Below are positions 10,290 to 21,547 of a stretch of DNA of 64,000 nt, in pieces. The stretch covers positions 124,442,317-124,506,316 of the forward strand of contig CM043958.1 in NCBI GenBank assembly GCA_014529385.2. The letters run 5' to 3'. The notes beneath the pieces are model-generated. The model was not told the DNA's origin. It made no database searches and saw only the letters and a program-made list of their open reading frames with translations. Source of the DNA: Adiantum capillus-veneris. Lineage: Eukaryota; Streptophyta; Polypodiopsida; Polypodiales; Pteridaceae. Numbering within the stretch: position 1 is the first letter of the stretch; every line of letters begins with the position of its first letter. Position numbers and translations under genes: made by a program.

Positions 10290-10485
10290 GCGAGCTTGGA
10301 CCATGGAAAATCTCCTTGACAAGCAAGGGGAGATGGGTCATGGGCAAGATCCCTTGGCGGGAGGTGCAACAGAGGAGGTCGTGGAGAAGACCAGCCGAGA
10401 ACGACCGCTTGCAGAGAGGAAGAGAGGGAGGTCGATATGCATCGTAGTCGATGAGGGTGGCATGGCTGGGATCGCCTTGGGCCAA
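10066..10485 (-). pseudogene. Gag-like frame carrying a GA microsatellite
   Basis: The minus-strand frame reads a gag-like segment (MISFYQRSLRETWKTLR, then IMKQLLSRDAKDKVLTKW) corresponding to the right arm of the inverted duplication. Upstream of it is an (Arg-Glu)n run encoded by the GA tract at 10216-10287, and before that Cys/Leu-rich sequence without a recognised motif. It is best read as a degraded gag fragment split by microsatellite expansion, not a functional gene. Confidence 0.4.
10216..10287. repeat. (CT)n microsatellite
   Basis: About 72 bases of pure CT, adjoining the outer edge of the gag inverted duplication. Confidence 0.95.
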
Positions 10486-10867
10486 TGATAAGAGATCATC
10501 ACAGGTCCACGCTGCACAGAGAAATCTCTCTCTCCCTCTTTGACCAATATCCTATACGCAGGAGGCCATGCCTACCATCATTGATGCAACAGGTTTTTTT
10601 TATTTTATTTTATAATATCAACTTTGCATGATGTGGTTCCCATTGGCATCAGGAGTGAACCTCTCCTTGCGTGCATCGCCAACTCAAGGCATGCACATAT
10701 TCTCCGTCTCTTTCAGATCACTACATGCAAGGCATGTATAGCTCCATAGCGTGCATGGGCAAGGCATGCGTAGTTACATAACCTACAAGGCGGGCATGGT
10801 TGCAAGAGACATGCAACGAAATTGGCTAGAGAATTGCCTTTGAGTACGATTGATTTTATTCACTTCG

Positions 10868-10935
10868 AGGGTGGGATTTGAACCCATGCCCTATGGGACT
10901 TGAACCTTAATCTGGTGGCTTCGACTAAAACGGTC
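10868..10935 (-). other. tRNA-like motif (box B GGGTTCAAATCC)
   Basis: On the minus strand GGGTTCAAATCCCACCC is an excellent box B / T-loop match, preceded by a second GGTTCAAGTCCCA. No full cloverleaf or anticodon arm could be drawn, so this is not called a tRNA gene. A tRNA-derived SINE fragment is the most likely explanation. Confidence 0.3.
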
Positions 10936-12640
10936 ACGGTGACATAGAATACCTAAAGGAGAATCAAGCCGCATTCGTCTTTACTCCTTGAAGAAGAATC
11001 AAGCCTGGCAAACCTCATTCATTTTGCAACCTTAATACTGATCACTTTGAATTTGCACATCCCAATGATCGGGTTGCACCAGTTGCTCAAGATTTGAGCT
11101 TTAGCGGGTAAATTCACACGACTGCAAGCAATAGGAATGGGTGATTTTGATGGTATGTGTCTTATCACTTTCTTGAGAAAGCATGCTATTTTTGTTGATG
11201 GGTGTTTCTATCCATAGTGGTAGTCCTTAAGCATTAAACAAAAACCAAACAAGGTCAATCGAAAGGTATCCTCATGTATGGTGTAGCTACGAGCAACCAT
11301 CACCAATTTACAAGCCAACATGACATATTCATGCCATCTTTTAACCACATTGGTGGGTCGACAAGGTCGCTAGTTTGCAGCTTTATTTCATAGCTAACTT
11401 TTTTTAAATTTCTTTTGCAGCAATTTTTACATGGGTATAAGCAAGCTTCAAAACCATGAGTTATGGTGGAGGGGAATCTTGTTCCAAGTGATGTTTTTCA
11501 CGGACAAATGTCACAATGTTCAAGCAAGTCCTGTTGCATATACGCTGCATGGTATAGGTCACATTATGGTCGTGCTTGGAGATCGGCCCATCTTGTTACT
11601 ACCCTTGCTCAAGAAGGCTCAGGGATCTTGACAAGGCCAACCATTACCTCCGATAAATTCTTTGTGAATGCTCGACAAGGTTGAATTTCTTTGCTATGCA
11701 ATTGTAACTTGGCTACAAGTATCTATTTACTATGAATATCATGACTTCATGCGTACTTAGGAGAAGCAAGGCTTCCCTTCCAACATTTGGCATAGCGGTC
11801 TCCACAGTCTAGAATATGCTATTAGCGTACGAATTGGGGAAACCTTGCCAAGATGATTGCAGGTTTTACACTTCACGCGGGTAAATATGATACATAAGGT
11901 TGCTCACTCGAGAAAATTCGAGCGCACTACCACAATGTTACTCAACTTTCAACTTATGTTTGTTTTTGTCTATGCTTTACTTTTCATTTTTGAAAAGCTC
12001 TTCCTTTGCTATGCAAAGCAAAGTGCTTGAGCAGACTCCATACGAAGCCACTGTATCAAGAAAAGTGCTTTTCCTGTCTTCATGTGAAGCACTGCTTCTC
12101 TTATGTGCACAGGTATTATCCATTGACTTTAGATCAATGATAATGGCACACATCTTTAGCACTACGTGGATATAAGCTCATAGGCAATATTGCATTGTGA
12201 TGTATCCATGCCAGTGTAATCGTGCAAGGCACGTATACTAGAGGCTCACATGGTTGAGACTGTCATTGAAGCCTATTCTTTTTTTTTATATATATGCATG
12301 GTGTACTAGTCTGGTGGACGTATGACACTCCGTCATTGTATACGTTTCCGCTATAATACTATCTATCCTGTCAAGGAAAAGGTAAGTAATTGATATCTTC
12401 AAACATTTTTTATGTTGTTCACATGCAACGTGCCGTGTTTAAAGTTACCTTGGTACGGTCACGCTCACATACAAGGTTAGTGGGTCACGATGTGACTTCT
12501 GGTACCTCTCTCTACACAGGCGTGGTACAAGTACACAGGTGTACGCTTATAAGATAAGCTACGACACATCCATGGTACTACATGGGATCATATGCACGGG
12601 GCATACAACACAAACTCATAAGGATATTTCCTTTGCCCAA

Positions 12641-12642
<2 letters not shown>

Positions 12643-12690
<48 letters not shown>
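12643..12690. repeat. (CT)n microsatellite
   Basis: About 48 bases of pure CT in otherwise unclassified DNA. Confidence 0.95.
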
Positions 12691-12691
<1 letters not shown>

Positions 12692-15308
12692 GCTTTTATG
12701 CAGGAAAGGTGAAATTAGGCATGATTTTTCTAAAATCTTTCTATGTCGATATGGTAACAAGCAAGGCTAAGAGCCATCTGTTTTTGAAGGGCTAAGAGCC
12801 ACCTATTTTGAAATGGCTAAGAGACATCTATTTGTAATCCATTAGTGATTTCTTTCAAGATCAAACGACTCTCTTCAGTTGAGTACCCATTGCTTTCAAT
12901 GGACAAATAATCATCTTGCCATTACTAATTTTTTGGGGTGTTATTTTAGTACTACACACTTTGAGTGTGAAGATCAAGTTGAGCTTTTGAAATTCTCAAA
13001 CTAAAAAATGCATCTCTCTACCAAGGTGTATAGATGAAGCAAGCAATCTAAACAGCACGGCTGTTCACAAAACTCATCGATTATGGATTTTGAGTCTAGA
13101 CAAGATCCGGTTGTGAATACGATTCCAACTTGAGTGGATCTTCTATTTTATCTATAGCAATAAGAGTGTCAGTATGAATCCAGTTTTGGGATAAGACCCA
13201 GCTCGTGATTATTAAATCAATTATTCACTGTAATGGTCAATTATTGGAATCTTCATACCTGCACTTCCAAGGAAAGAAATCCATACGCTGCCAAGGGCTC
13301 GTGAATAATTTTAGCTTCCAGAGTTGACTTAAGATACTATTGGCTGCTAGTTGAGTAGTTTTCTTGCAACGTTTAACCAAGGGGTTTGACAATGATGAAT
13401 TTAACCAAGGGATATAGTTTGCAAAGGCAACACCTAGAGTTCCATTTGCAATACTACTTTCCTTTCACTAATTTTCAATTAGTGTTCCTAGGCCTTTGCC
13501 GACGGGAAATTTGGGTAGGTGCTTTTTACTCCGCTATAGGTACGCATCTGTTTCGGTTTTGTTTCTTGTGGTTTTCTTTTTCTACGTAGAATGCATATCC
13601 ATTTTTCCTCTTTAGAGAGATGACAAGGTCATGTAAGAGCCAAAGGCATTTGGGCTATAATGTCCAAAATAAGTTTTTGCATTATGCAGTAATAGACCCA
13701 CTTGCAGGGTTTATTTGGCACATGTTGTCACATGGGATACAACATGGTCTAGGGACTCAAGGAGTTTGGTTTGTCTAGTGTGGAGAAGGCTAATGAGGGT
13801 CCCTCTCACTCTCGTCGTAGAGTGTTTGCAGTTACCTCCACACACAAGTACATCTTGTACTTGTAGGATGTTGTTTTTTGCGACCTCCTTAGTCAAGACA
13901 TATTCCACATCTGGCAAATATAAGTCTCTGGGACTGACACTGGCGCCCACTATTTCAAGTATGTGTCATGACAGAGTTCCTAGGTGCTGGTCAAATCTTT
14001 TTTCTAAACCATTTTCAGTACGACGTATCAGGAGCAATTTTGGTGACCAAAAATTGTCGGATACTTAGAATGAGTTGTTCAGGTACAAATACTGCTACAC
14101 AACATTACAGATGGTTGTTTATACATATAGCAAGGCTTTGAGTTGTTAATAAAAAAGTTTCATTGTTTGTCCCTAGAAGTGATTAATGTTTCACCTTCTA
14201 TTATGGTTCAAACATTTCAACAAGGCTTGAAAATGGTTGCAACTGAAAGTATTTAGTTTCTTTTCAGAACTATTTACATTCCTCTCCTTTGTGCTACACA
14301 CATCACATTCGCCATAAGTATTGTCAAGGATGATCATGGATATCTAGGTTCAGATCTATCTTTTGCTAAATGCATGCACACTAGGTGTTATGGGCCCTAG
14401 TGTTTAGCAAAAGCTGATTTGGAATGGCATGTGTATTCATCAAGTTGTTGCTTATGAATCATTTTGCACTCTATGTGCAGTATCTCTATGAGATTACTTT
14501 TGGATATATCAATCATCAATAGAGGTCATGGCTTGGTTTGGGTGCTCGTGGATTTTTCAAGCTAACCACGATGGTTATTCCGAACATTGTTGACTCCTCA
14601 GCAATGTTGTACGATATTGTGATCCCCATTTACTAGTCATCTAGGAAGACTATTTGTAAACCATGGGAGAAACACACCTCAGTAATGTCAGTTATCCAAG
14701 GGGATAGGTAGATTACAAAGTGTAGATAGGTAGATTACAAAGTGTAATCTTGTACTAATGGATATTCAAAGTACGTACATTAGCACCAAGCAATCCAATT
14801 AATAATCATTTATTGCTCTACTTGGATTTTGCTTTCTCAACCTTGTGGGGTTGTTTCCTGATGAAATTTGAGAACAAGTTAAGAACTTACACTTGGCTGA
14901 TGAGTTATGTTAGCAAGTTACCTTCATGGAAAGTGAAAAGTGGTACTCTTTCAGGTGCAAATGGACAGCAATGTACAAAATCAAGATGTTATTCTTGGTT
15001 ACATTGGACCTCCTACTGCACCATGTTTTGATCAAACAAACAGCTAGATCCATAAGGGATACCACTGTGGAAAACATTAGTTTTCTTATGAAGATCCTAC
15101 CAAAAATGCTTCTCCAAGGGGGGAGTAATGCTAGGCCAACGGCTAGAGGGTAAGGACCGATCTAGGGGAGTTAGAGACTTAGGCCAAGGGCCGGACTGAA
15201 GGTGTGGACAAGGGATCCAGTTAGGGCAAAGGGCCATGGGCCCTCCTATAATAGGTTGGCTAGGAGGAGGATCCGGCATTCAGTCTCCCCTCGGCCTTTT
15301 AGACCAAG

Positions 15309-16450
15309 TATGATAGAGGGAAGCAACCTGGAGTACTCCAGCCATTGCCTATCCCAAATTCACCATGGGAGAGTATATCCATGGATTTTCTCTTTGGATT
15401 ACCCAAGTCTATCCACGGGAATATGGCAATATGGACAATAGTCGGAAGGTTTAGCAAGCAAGTACACTTTCTTCTTGTCAAAAAGACTATTAAGGCACAC
15501 CAAATGGCAACTCTCTTTATATCACAGATTTTCAAAAACCATGGATTGCCAACGTCCCCATCGTGTCAGATAGAAATCCTAGAATAACGAGTAATTTTTG
15601 GAAAGGTCTCTTTAAAAATCTAGGTACAAGATTGAATTTCTCTTCGACCTATCCCCAACAAACGGATGGGCAAAGTGAGATAGCCAGTTTTATGATAATC
15701 GATCTACTAAAGACTTATGTTATAGAAGTAGATCAACGGTCACAATGGGAAAAGTACTTACCTCTTGTAGAGTATGCATACAATAATATTATACATAATT
15801 CTATGGGAAAAGCACCTTTCAAAATCATTGAGGGAAGACCTAAAAATCCCTTGCTACTCAAATTACATGGGAAGATCTTTGTTTTGATAATGAGTATAGC
15901 CATGACCTACAAGAATATTTTCAAAAGATTAAGGAGGCTATGTCCATCTCTCAGCAAAGACAAAAAGTTACTGTTGACAATCACAGAAGGGCCTTAACGT
16001 TCAAAGAAAATGATTGGGTCTTACTTATGCTTCCCAATGCTCGATTGAGGAAAATGACGAGAAAAAATCCTACGGGCCATCAAAAGTATTATGCTAAATT
16101 AGCAAAAGGATACTATGGTCATTTTCAAATCTTGAAGCCAATCAATGAGATATCTTATCAAATCGAGTTGACCAACCATTGGCTCATACACAATGCTTTT
16201 CATGTGAGCCTACTTAAGCCCTACAAAGGAGAGACACCAAGTGAATCAATTATTGAAGACCCTCCCAAAATCAAAGACCAAAAAGAGGTGCTACAACCCG
16301 AAGCTATCCTTTGGCATGAAGACAAGGTACTATGACATGGTAAGATTATCTAACATTATCTTATTAGGTTCAAATTTATAATTTGAAGATACTAGATGGA
16401 TGCAAGGAATACATCTTAAGGATAGTATGAACCTTGTCAATGCTTACAAT
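15309..16450 (+). pseudogene. Ty3/gypsy chromovirus integrase and chromodomain remnant
   Basis: Three successive frames reconstruct the C-terminal half of a chromovirus pol. LPIPNSPWESISMDFLFGLP gives the integrase core with the first catalytic Asp, MSDRNPRITSNFWKGLF the second Asp, and STYPQQTDGQSE the Glu of the DDE triad. Next come NDWVLLMLPNARLRK, HNAFHVSLLKPYKGE, and a chromodomain start (HEDKVL) that runs through several stops. Integrase would insert element DNA and the chromodomain would direct it to marked chromatin. There are frameshifts near 15555 and 15900 and stops in the chromodomain. Gag, protease, RT and RNase H are missing upstream and no LTR is recognised downstream, so this is a dead fragment. 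Confidence 0.9.
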
Positions 16451-16962
16451 GCTACATTAGAGTTAAAAAACGTACAAATTTAATTTAAATGACCAAATTT
16501 AAATTATGCACAAATTTAAATAGTATGCATGCTTAGAATCATGTTTGTGATGACGACATCTCTCAAACACCAAGTAGAATTTGTCACTCTATTTGGGAGA
16601 ATGAAATGGACTAACGAGCAGACATGCTTGCGGCAGCTATGTCTCCCAAGCACAATGGATTAGTCATCCATATTCGAAAGATGTCATAGAACACCATATT
16701 AGAGATTTTGAGACTTTAGAGACAATTTGGGAATCACCAATGCCTTAAATATTTGGCCTTATGGACAAATCTCAAATTGTTTTTTAAAAGTCAAAGACTT
16801 CCATAACGTAGTGCTTGAAAATCTCTTTTAACCCTTGATCTCAAAACTTTGGCTAAGATTTGGCCATGTGGTCAAATCTTAAGCTTGTTTTCAAAGTGGG
16901 AATTGGGAAATTTTAAATTCACTAATATAGTGTTATATGGTAAAAAGGGATCCTCTACCCAT
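16451..16962. other. AT-rich spacer, nothing recognised
   Basis: Contains repeated AAATTTAAAT-like strings near 16477-16520 and no ORF with recognisable features. It separates the chromovirus fragment from the next LTR. Confidence 0.5.
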
Positions 16963-17826
16963 TGTTGGACACCCTGTTTTTTTGTAAATTTGTACATACA
17001 GACACGATGCCTGATGTCAAAAGTGTGTGTGGGATTTCTTTTTGTGGGGTTTTTAGCTTGCTTTATCAAGCACATGTACATGCACTGCAAGTCGCTAGTC
17101 TAATGACAACTGTTGGGCTACTGTAAGTGCCTGTGAGTGAGTTTCTTGAAGGTACACTTGTATATAACTAAAACTCATGTACAAACTTAAAAAAGTTCAG
17201 CCAAAATCCAGGAAAATTGCAGGTTTGAGCTCGTTGTGCCTCCTTGGTGGTTTCTGTGCAGTTTTGGCCCTCGCCTTGCCTACTCTACGCGTAGTCGTAC
17301 TGGGACAGCTCCTTGTTCGCATCAATTTTTCATGTAGCGACGTGTAGATTCAAATTTGGTCATCTTCATATTTCTCTCTAGTCATTTTTCAATCTTTCTC
17401 TCAAGATTTAAAATGCATCAATTGGAGTTGTGCTCTTCAGGCTAGGACTAATTCTCTGCAGGGTTATGGCTATGGAAGCCTAGTGGCAAATTGTGTGTAA
17501 ACAGATTTGGAGGGCATGTATGTATGAATTGTGGAATTTATGTTGAAGTTTTGGGTTTGTGATGTTAAATGGTGAAAGGGAAGGCCCTTGTGTTCATATG
17601 CATTGGTCGGCGTGTGCTGTAAATTCATGCTTTGGCAGGGTTTTGCTCCTATGTGACATAGTCTCTTGGGTGGGCAACGGCCAATAAATTCCCAAGGGGA
17701 CTCCTCTTGTTGGATTTATGGTGTTTCAAAGGGATTTTTGGAAGCTTTTTGTGTTGTTGTAGTGCTCTTTAAATGCTCTTGGGTGCCATTGCTATAGAAG
17801 TGTTTCGGTTTGCTTATTTCCCAACA
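16963..17826 (+). repeat. Left LTR of the 400-aa-ORF element
   Basis: Bounded by TGTTGG and CCAACA. Over a 182-base stretch compared by eye with the right LTR I count about 18 differences (about 90% identity), so the insertion is old. A TATA-like TTGTATATAAC occurs near 17158-17168. Confidence 0.8.
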
Positions 17827-17832
17827 GTGTTT

Positions 17833-17850
17833 TGGTGCCCCGCATCGAGG
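17833..17850 (+). promoter_or_regulatory. Primer-binding-site-like sequence
   Basis: TGGTGCCCCGCATCGAGG starts with the TGG complementary to a tRNA CCA end, six bases after the left LTR. It resembles the PBS of the Tat-like element at 52628 (TGGTGCCCCCACTGAGG). The tRNA is not identified. Confidence 0.5.
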
Positions 17851-17892
17851 AGTGCTTCCAGTTACCTTCAATCTTGGTGGTGTAGACATAAA

Positions 17893-19095
17893 ATGGCAAC
17901 CATGATCAAGCTCAATGATGCCTTGTTGAGGATGAATGATGCGATGAAACAATTTAAGCTAAGTAGGCTAGAAGATTTGGACATGCATTACATGAGGTTT
18001 TGCTCTCTCAAGCAGGAGCTAGAGGTTCTTGAGGATATGGTTCTGGATGCAAAGGAAGAGAAGTTCTTGTTCATTGGTAACCTTCCAGGATGTTTAGACA
18101 TTGAAGTTGCTTGCATTGACTTTTTGGGTGTGAAAGGAATTTTTGATTTCTTGAAGCAAGGAAGATGGTTGGAAGATTTCAATCAGTCGTCTACTTCTTC
18201 ATGCATTTCACACAAGAGCTCCTCTGTCACTGGTGATGATTTTAGCAATTATGATGAGGTTGAGTCAAATGTAGAATATGAGGTTCTTCCTCTTGATGAT
18301 GTAGATATCGATGAGAAGCTATGTGAAAGGCATATTGTGAAAGAAAATACATTGGAGTGCATGTATGACAAAGAGAGCCATGCCATGACTGATCTAGTTT
18401 CCTATACAAATTCTTATGAAGATGAGGTCTTTCATACTTCTATGTATTTAGATCACATGTTTATCGGTTCTCCTGCTTGTGGTGCAAATGACATGCATGT
18501 TGACATTATGGGTGATGTTTTTGCTCCTCTATCTTATGAGTTGACATGGTATCCTGATGACTTGTGGGCATGTGGACCCATTTGGGATGTTGAGATTGGT
18601 GTTGGTGACATTGGTTGGGATTCATGTTTGCTTACTAGTTATGCTCAAGAGATAGCATGTAGTGAAAATGATGCTTATAAAACCTACGAGTATGATGATG
18701 GTAGTTTTGATTGGGCCTTTTATGATCCGCAAGTTGAGATGGATGAGGAGATGCAAGTCAGGGTGTGCCATGCATTGTCAAGGGTGAAGAAGCTTATGAA
18801 AACCTCACATGCATGTGTGGATGTTGAAGAGGATTGTAGCTTGGAAAGTTGGAATAGCCATGATGACATGGATACAGTGGATTTTTTTTCTTGGCTTGAT
18901 GTGAGTAATACATCTCATGATGGTGAGAATGTTGATCCATGGTCTTTTGATTTGTATGACACGAACCTTGATGGTTGGAGCTCACTAGTGATTGATGATT
19001 GTCCTTGTGACTTTGAAGGATGCCATTATGTGTGCACAAGGGATGCAAGGGATAATAATTTTTCATTTGATCATGGTAAGAGTATATGGTTTTGA
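17893..19095 (+). CDS. Unrecognised acidic 400-aa protein of an LTR element
   Basis: The frame is open from 17773, inside the LTR, but the first ATG beyond the PBS is at 17893 and gives MATMIKLNDALLRM, the more plausible start. The first 90 residues are amphipathic and probably helical (LSRLEDLDMHYMRF, LKQELEVLEDMVLDAKEEK), followed by GVKGIFDFLKQGRWLEDF. The remainder is strongly acidic and rich in Asp, Cys and Trp (YPDDLWACGPIWDVEIGVGD, FSWLDVSN, CPCDFEGCHYVC). I see no zinc knuckle, retropepsin, RT, RNase H or integrase motif, signal peptide or membrane segment. It occupies the position of gag-pol. It may be a highly diverged Gag, a captured host fragment or an element-specific protein. 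It is intact although the flanking LTRs differ by about 10%. Confidence 0.65.
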   Translation: MATMIKLNDALLRMNDAMKQFKLSRLEDLDMHYMRFCSLKQELEVLEDMVLDAKEEKFLFIGNLPGCLDIEVACIDFLGVKGIFDFLKQGRWLEDFNQSSTSSCISHKSSSVTGDDFSNYDEVESNVEYEVLPLDDVDIDEKLCERHIVKENTLECMYDKESHAMTDLVSYTNSYEDEVFHTSMYLDHMFIGSPACGANDMHVDIMGDVFAPLSYELTWYPDDLWACGPIWDVEIGVGDIGWDSCLLTSYAQEIACSENDAYKTYEYDDGSFDWAFYDPQVEMDEEMQVRVCHALSRVKKLMKTSHACVDVEEDCSLESWNSHDDMDTVDFFSWLDVSNTSHDGENVDPWSFDLYDTNLDGWSSLVIDDCPCDFEGCHYVCTRDARDNNFSFDHGKSIWF

Positions 19096-19171
19096 TTCCT
19101 TTGTACATTATGTATCTCATAGTCTACTGCTAAGCATGAATGCTCTAGCAGACTGGGGGGTTGGCAAACTA

Positions 19172-20037
19172 TGTTGGGCGCATTTCTGACAACCCCTTTT
19201 TTTCATAAATTTGTACATACGGACATGATGCCTAATTTCAAAAGTGTGTATGGGATTTCTTTTTGTGGGATTTTTAGCTTGATTTAGCAAGCACATGTAC
19301 ATGCACTGCAAGTCGCTAGTCTAGTGATAGCTTTCGGGCTACTGTAAGTGCATGTGAGTGAGTCTTTTGAAGGTAGACTTGTATATAACTAAAAATCATG
19401 CAAAAAATTAAAAAAGTTAAGCAAAAATCCATAAAAATTGTAGGTTTGAGCTCGTTGTGCCTCCTTGATGGTTTCTGTTGCAGTTTTTGCCCCCGCCTTG
19501 CCTACTCTATGCGTAGTCGTACCGGGACAGCTCCTTGTTCGCATCAATTTTTCATGTAGCGGTGTGTATATTCAAATTTGGTCATCTTCAACTTTCTCTC
19601 AAGTCATTTTTCAAGCTTTAAAGTGACCCAATTGGAGTTGTGCTCTTCAGGTTACGACTAGTTCTCTGCAGGGTTATGGCTATGGCAGCCTAGTGGCAAA
19701 TTGTTTGCAGATGGATTTGGAGGGCATGTATGTATGAATTGTGGAATTTATGTTGAAGTTGTGGGTTTGTGATGTTCAATGGTGAAAGGGAAGGCCCTTT
19801 TCTTCATATGCATTGGTCGGCGTGTGCTGTAAATCCATGCTTTGGCAGGGTTTTGCTCTTATGTGACATAGTCTCTTGGGTGGGCGATGGCTAGTAAATG
19901 CCCAAGGGGACTACTCTTGCTGGATTTGTGGTGTTTCAAAGGTATTTTCCAAATATTTTTGGTGTTGTTGTAGTGATATTTCAACGCTCTTGGGTGACAT
20001 TGCTATAGAGGTGTTTCAGTTTGCTTGTTTCCTAACA
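19172..20037 (+). repeat. Right LTR of the 400-aa-ORF element
   Basis: Aligns with 16963-17826 along its whole length, with a small insertion near its start (TGTTGGGCGCATTTCTGACAA versus TGTTGGACA). It ends TTCCTAACA. Confidence 0.8.
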
Positions 20038-20122
20038 CCGTTAAGAAAGATTGACTAATGACTAAGGCTTTATCTCTTCTATCCCATAGTTGAGGACGGC
20101 TATGATTTCAAGAGAGAGGTAA

Positions 20123-21016
20123 TGTCATAAAAATCTAATATCTAACCAACCCAAATGATTTTCTCATATTAAACTGATCATTTAATGTGGGAGAACCTTC
20201 AGGAACAAGGGTTAGAACATAGACATGTGCTTTTAGGTCTATCTTGACACGGGGCCAATGGTAAAGGGACCCAAATGAGAGATGATCTGCAAAAAGAAAG
20301 GTTAGCTCATTGAGATTAAAGACCTTATGATTAGCTTCATTAAAGACCTCCAAATGTTAGTGTTAAAAGTCCTTTGACCTTAGGTAAGCTAGGACTGAGT
20401 TTGAGGTGGAAACTTGGCACAAGCTTGAGGTGCTTGTCGTGCTTGCCGACTAAGATAGTAATTGAGGTGCTTGCTGACCAAGATACTTGAGGTGCCTGTC
20501 GTGCTTGATGAGTAAGGTGATCAAGGTGCTTGTCATGCTTGTTGACTAAGGTGCTTGAGGTGCTTATCGTGCTTGATGACTAAGGTGCTTGAGGTGCTTG
20601 TCGTGCTTGCTAACTAAGGTTCTTTTCGTGCTTGCTAACAGGGAGCTTGAGATGCTTGTGGGAACATTACCCAAGCTTGAGGTGCTTTGTCATGCTTGTT
20701 GACTAAGGTGCTTGAGGGTAAGATGTTCCAGAAAGTCAAAAAATATCCCTACAAAGAGGGGGTGAGCCCTACAAGAGGGGGCCAGAGAGAGAACACACAC
20801 CCTCACACAAGGCAAACGTGGTATAAGAAAGCATATAGGACACTTGTCAAGTTCCTCCTCATATTGCCCTCAAGGAGTGCCTAAAGCCTATTGTTTAGCC
20901 TCCTAAGTGGTCCAATGGTAATTTAGTAGATAAAACTAATTGTTTTTGCATTTATCAAGTCCTCTCTCTCAAAGGGGAAAGGGGGACACTTGTCCCAATA
21001 CTACCCTTGTTGCTTG
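20123..21016 (+). repeat. Repeat R2, copy 2 (longest)
   Basis: Runs from TGTCATAAAAATCTAATATC to CCCTTGTTGCTTG. It contains the longest version of the 34-bp minisatellite (20395-20715) and continues into about 530 bases (21017-21547) absent from copy 1. That extension holds a CACACACTC-rich stretch and a ctataag string which could be part of an LTR promoter. It forms one end of the composite R2-R1 block. Confidence 0.6.
20395..20715 (+). repeat. R2 internal minisatellite, about 34-bp unit (longer array)
   Basis: About eight or nine degenerate units of TTGAGGTGCTTGTCGTGC followed by TTGATGACTAAGGTGC. Unit length varies (28-36) and there are no unique spacers. Confidence 0.75.
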
Positions 21017-21547
21017 TAATGCATTCTGCATGTGATTGGCCTATTTTGCTTGTGTCCAATTATCTTCGAGCTTGAGCTATAAGGGGGGTTACCAAAGCAA
21101 GAAGGGGACTGTCTTGGGGGGTATACTCTTCCACACACACTCACACACACTCGCATTGTGTGGAGTGCAAAGTGCAAGAGCTCCATCTCCTTCTCCAAGC
21201 TAGTAGAGAAGTTGAGAGCCTACACCAACACTCTTGTCTATGGAATGCAAATCCAACCAAGAGCCATGCTTCAATGCTTAAGCTTTCATCTTCATTACTA
21301 TTCTGCTATGTATTTCCAGCAAGAAGAGTGATAATAAGTGAGTAATTATTTTTTTCTCCTATGGAATGTTTCTTTTTCCTCTTCCCTACCCTCATTCCCC
21401 ACTAGCTCTCTCCACCTTCGAAGGTCTTTGAGGCCTTGGGACTGAGGCTTGGGATAGTTAATTATTTTTGCAAAGTTCATGTTATGCTCATGCATGAATC
21501 TTTCCATATTTATACCATCACCTAGGTCACAAGGAGCCCAAAGATTG

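Larger units (their letters stand above)
10288..15308. other. Unclassified stretch with microsatellite and tRNA-like motif
   Basis: I recognise no coding region. ORFs of 60-117 aa (for example 13715-14068 plus, 11900-12175 plus) overlap frames on the other strand and lack family motifs. Near 15100-15120 a purine tract AAGGGGGGAG follows a short frame ending PKMLLQGG, which looks like the C-terminus of a gypsy pol next to a polypurine tract. The 15118-15308 interval is GC-rich and could be a piece of LTR, but I cannot pair it with another copy. Confidence 0.4.
16963..20037 (+). mobile_element. Non-autonomous LTR element carrying a 400-aa ORF
   Basis: Two direct repeats, 16963-17826 (864 bp) and 19172-20037 (866 bp), flank a 1.35-kb internal region. 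Each repeat starts TGTTGG; the ends are CCAACA and CTAACA, the short inverted termini usual for LTRs. A PBS-like TGGTGCCCC string begins six bases after the left repeat, and a G-rich tract (ACTGGGGGGTTGG, 19153-19165) lies shortly before the right one. No target duplication is visible (CCCAT left, CCGTT right). No gag, protease, RT or integrase is present, so movement would need proteins in trans. Confidence 0.8.

Noticed and set aside
10088-10369. Arg-Glu repeat protein on the minus strand
   Set aside because: The repeat is just the translated GA microsatellite.
10868-10935. tRNA gene on the minus strand
   Set aside because: A good box B is present but no acceptor or anticodon stem pairs convincingly; kept only as a tRNA-like motif.
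13715-14068. 117-aa plus-strand ORF opposite a 79-aa minus ORF
   Set aside because: Neither strand shows family motifs; possible decayed repeat but no support for a gene.
17716-17952. Minus-strand ORF overlapping the 400-aa protein start
   Set aside because: No motifs, and it crosses the LTR/PBS border.
20395-20715. Regular repeat array that could be mistaken for CRISPR
   Set aside because: Units are contiguous and degenerate with no unique spacers, and the context is a dispersed eukaryotic repeat.
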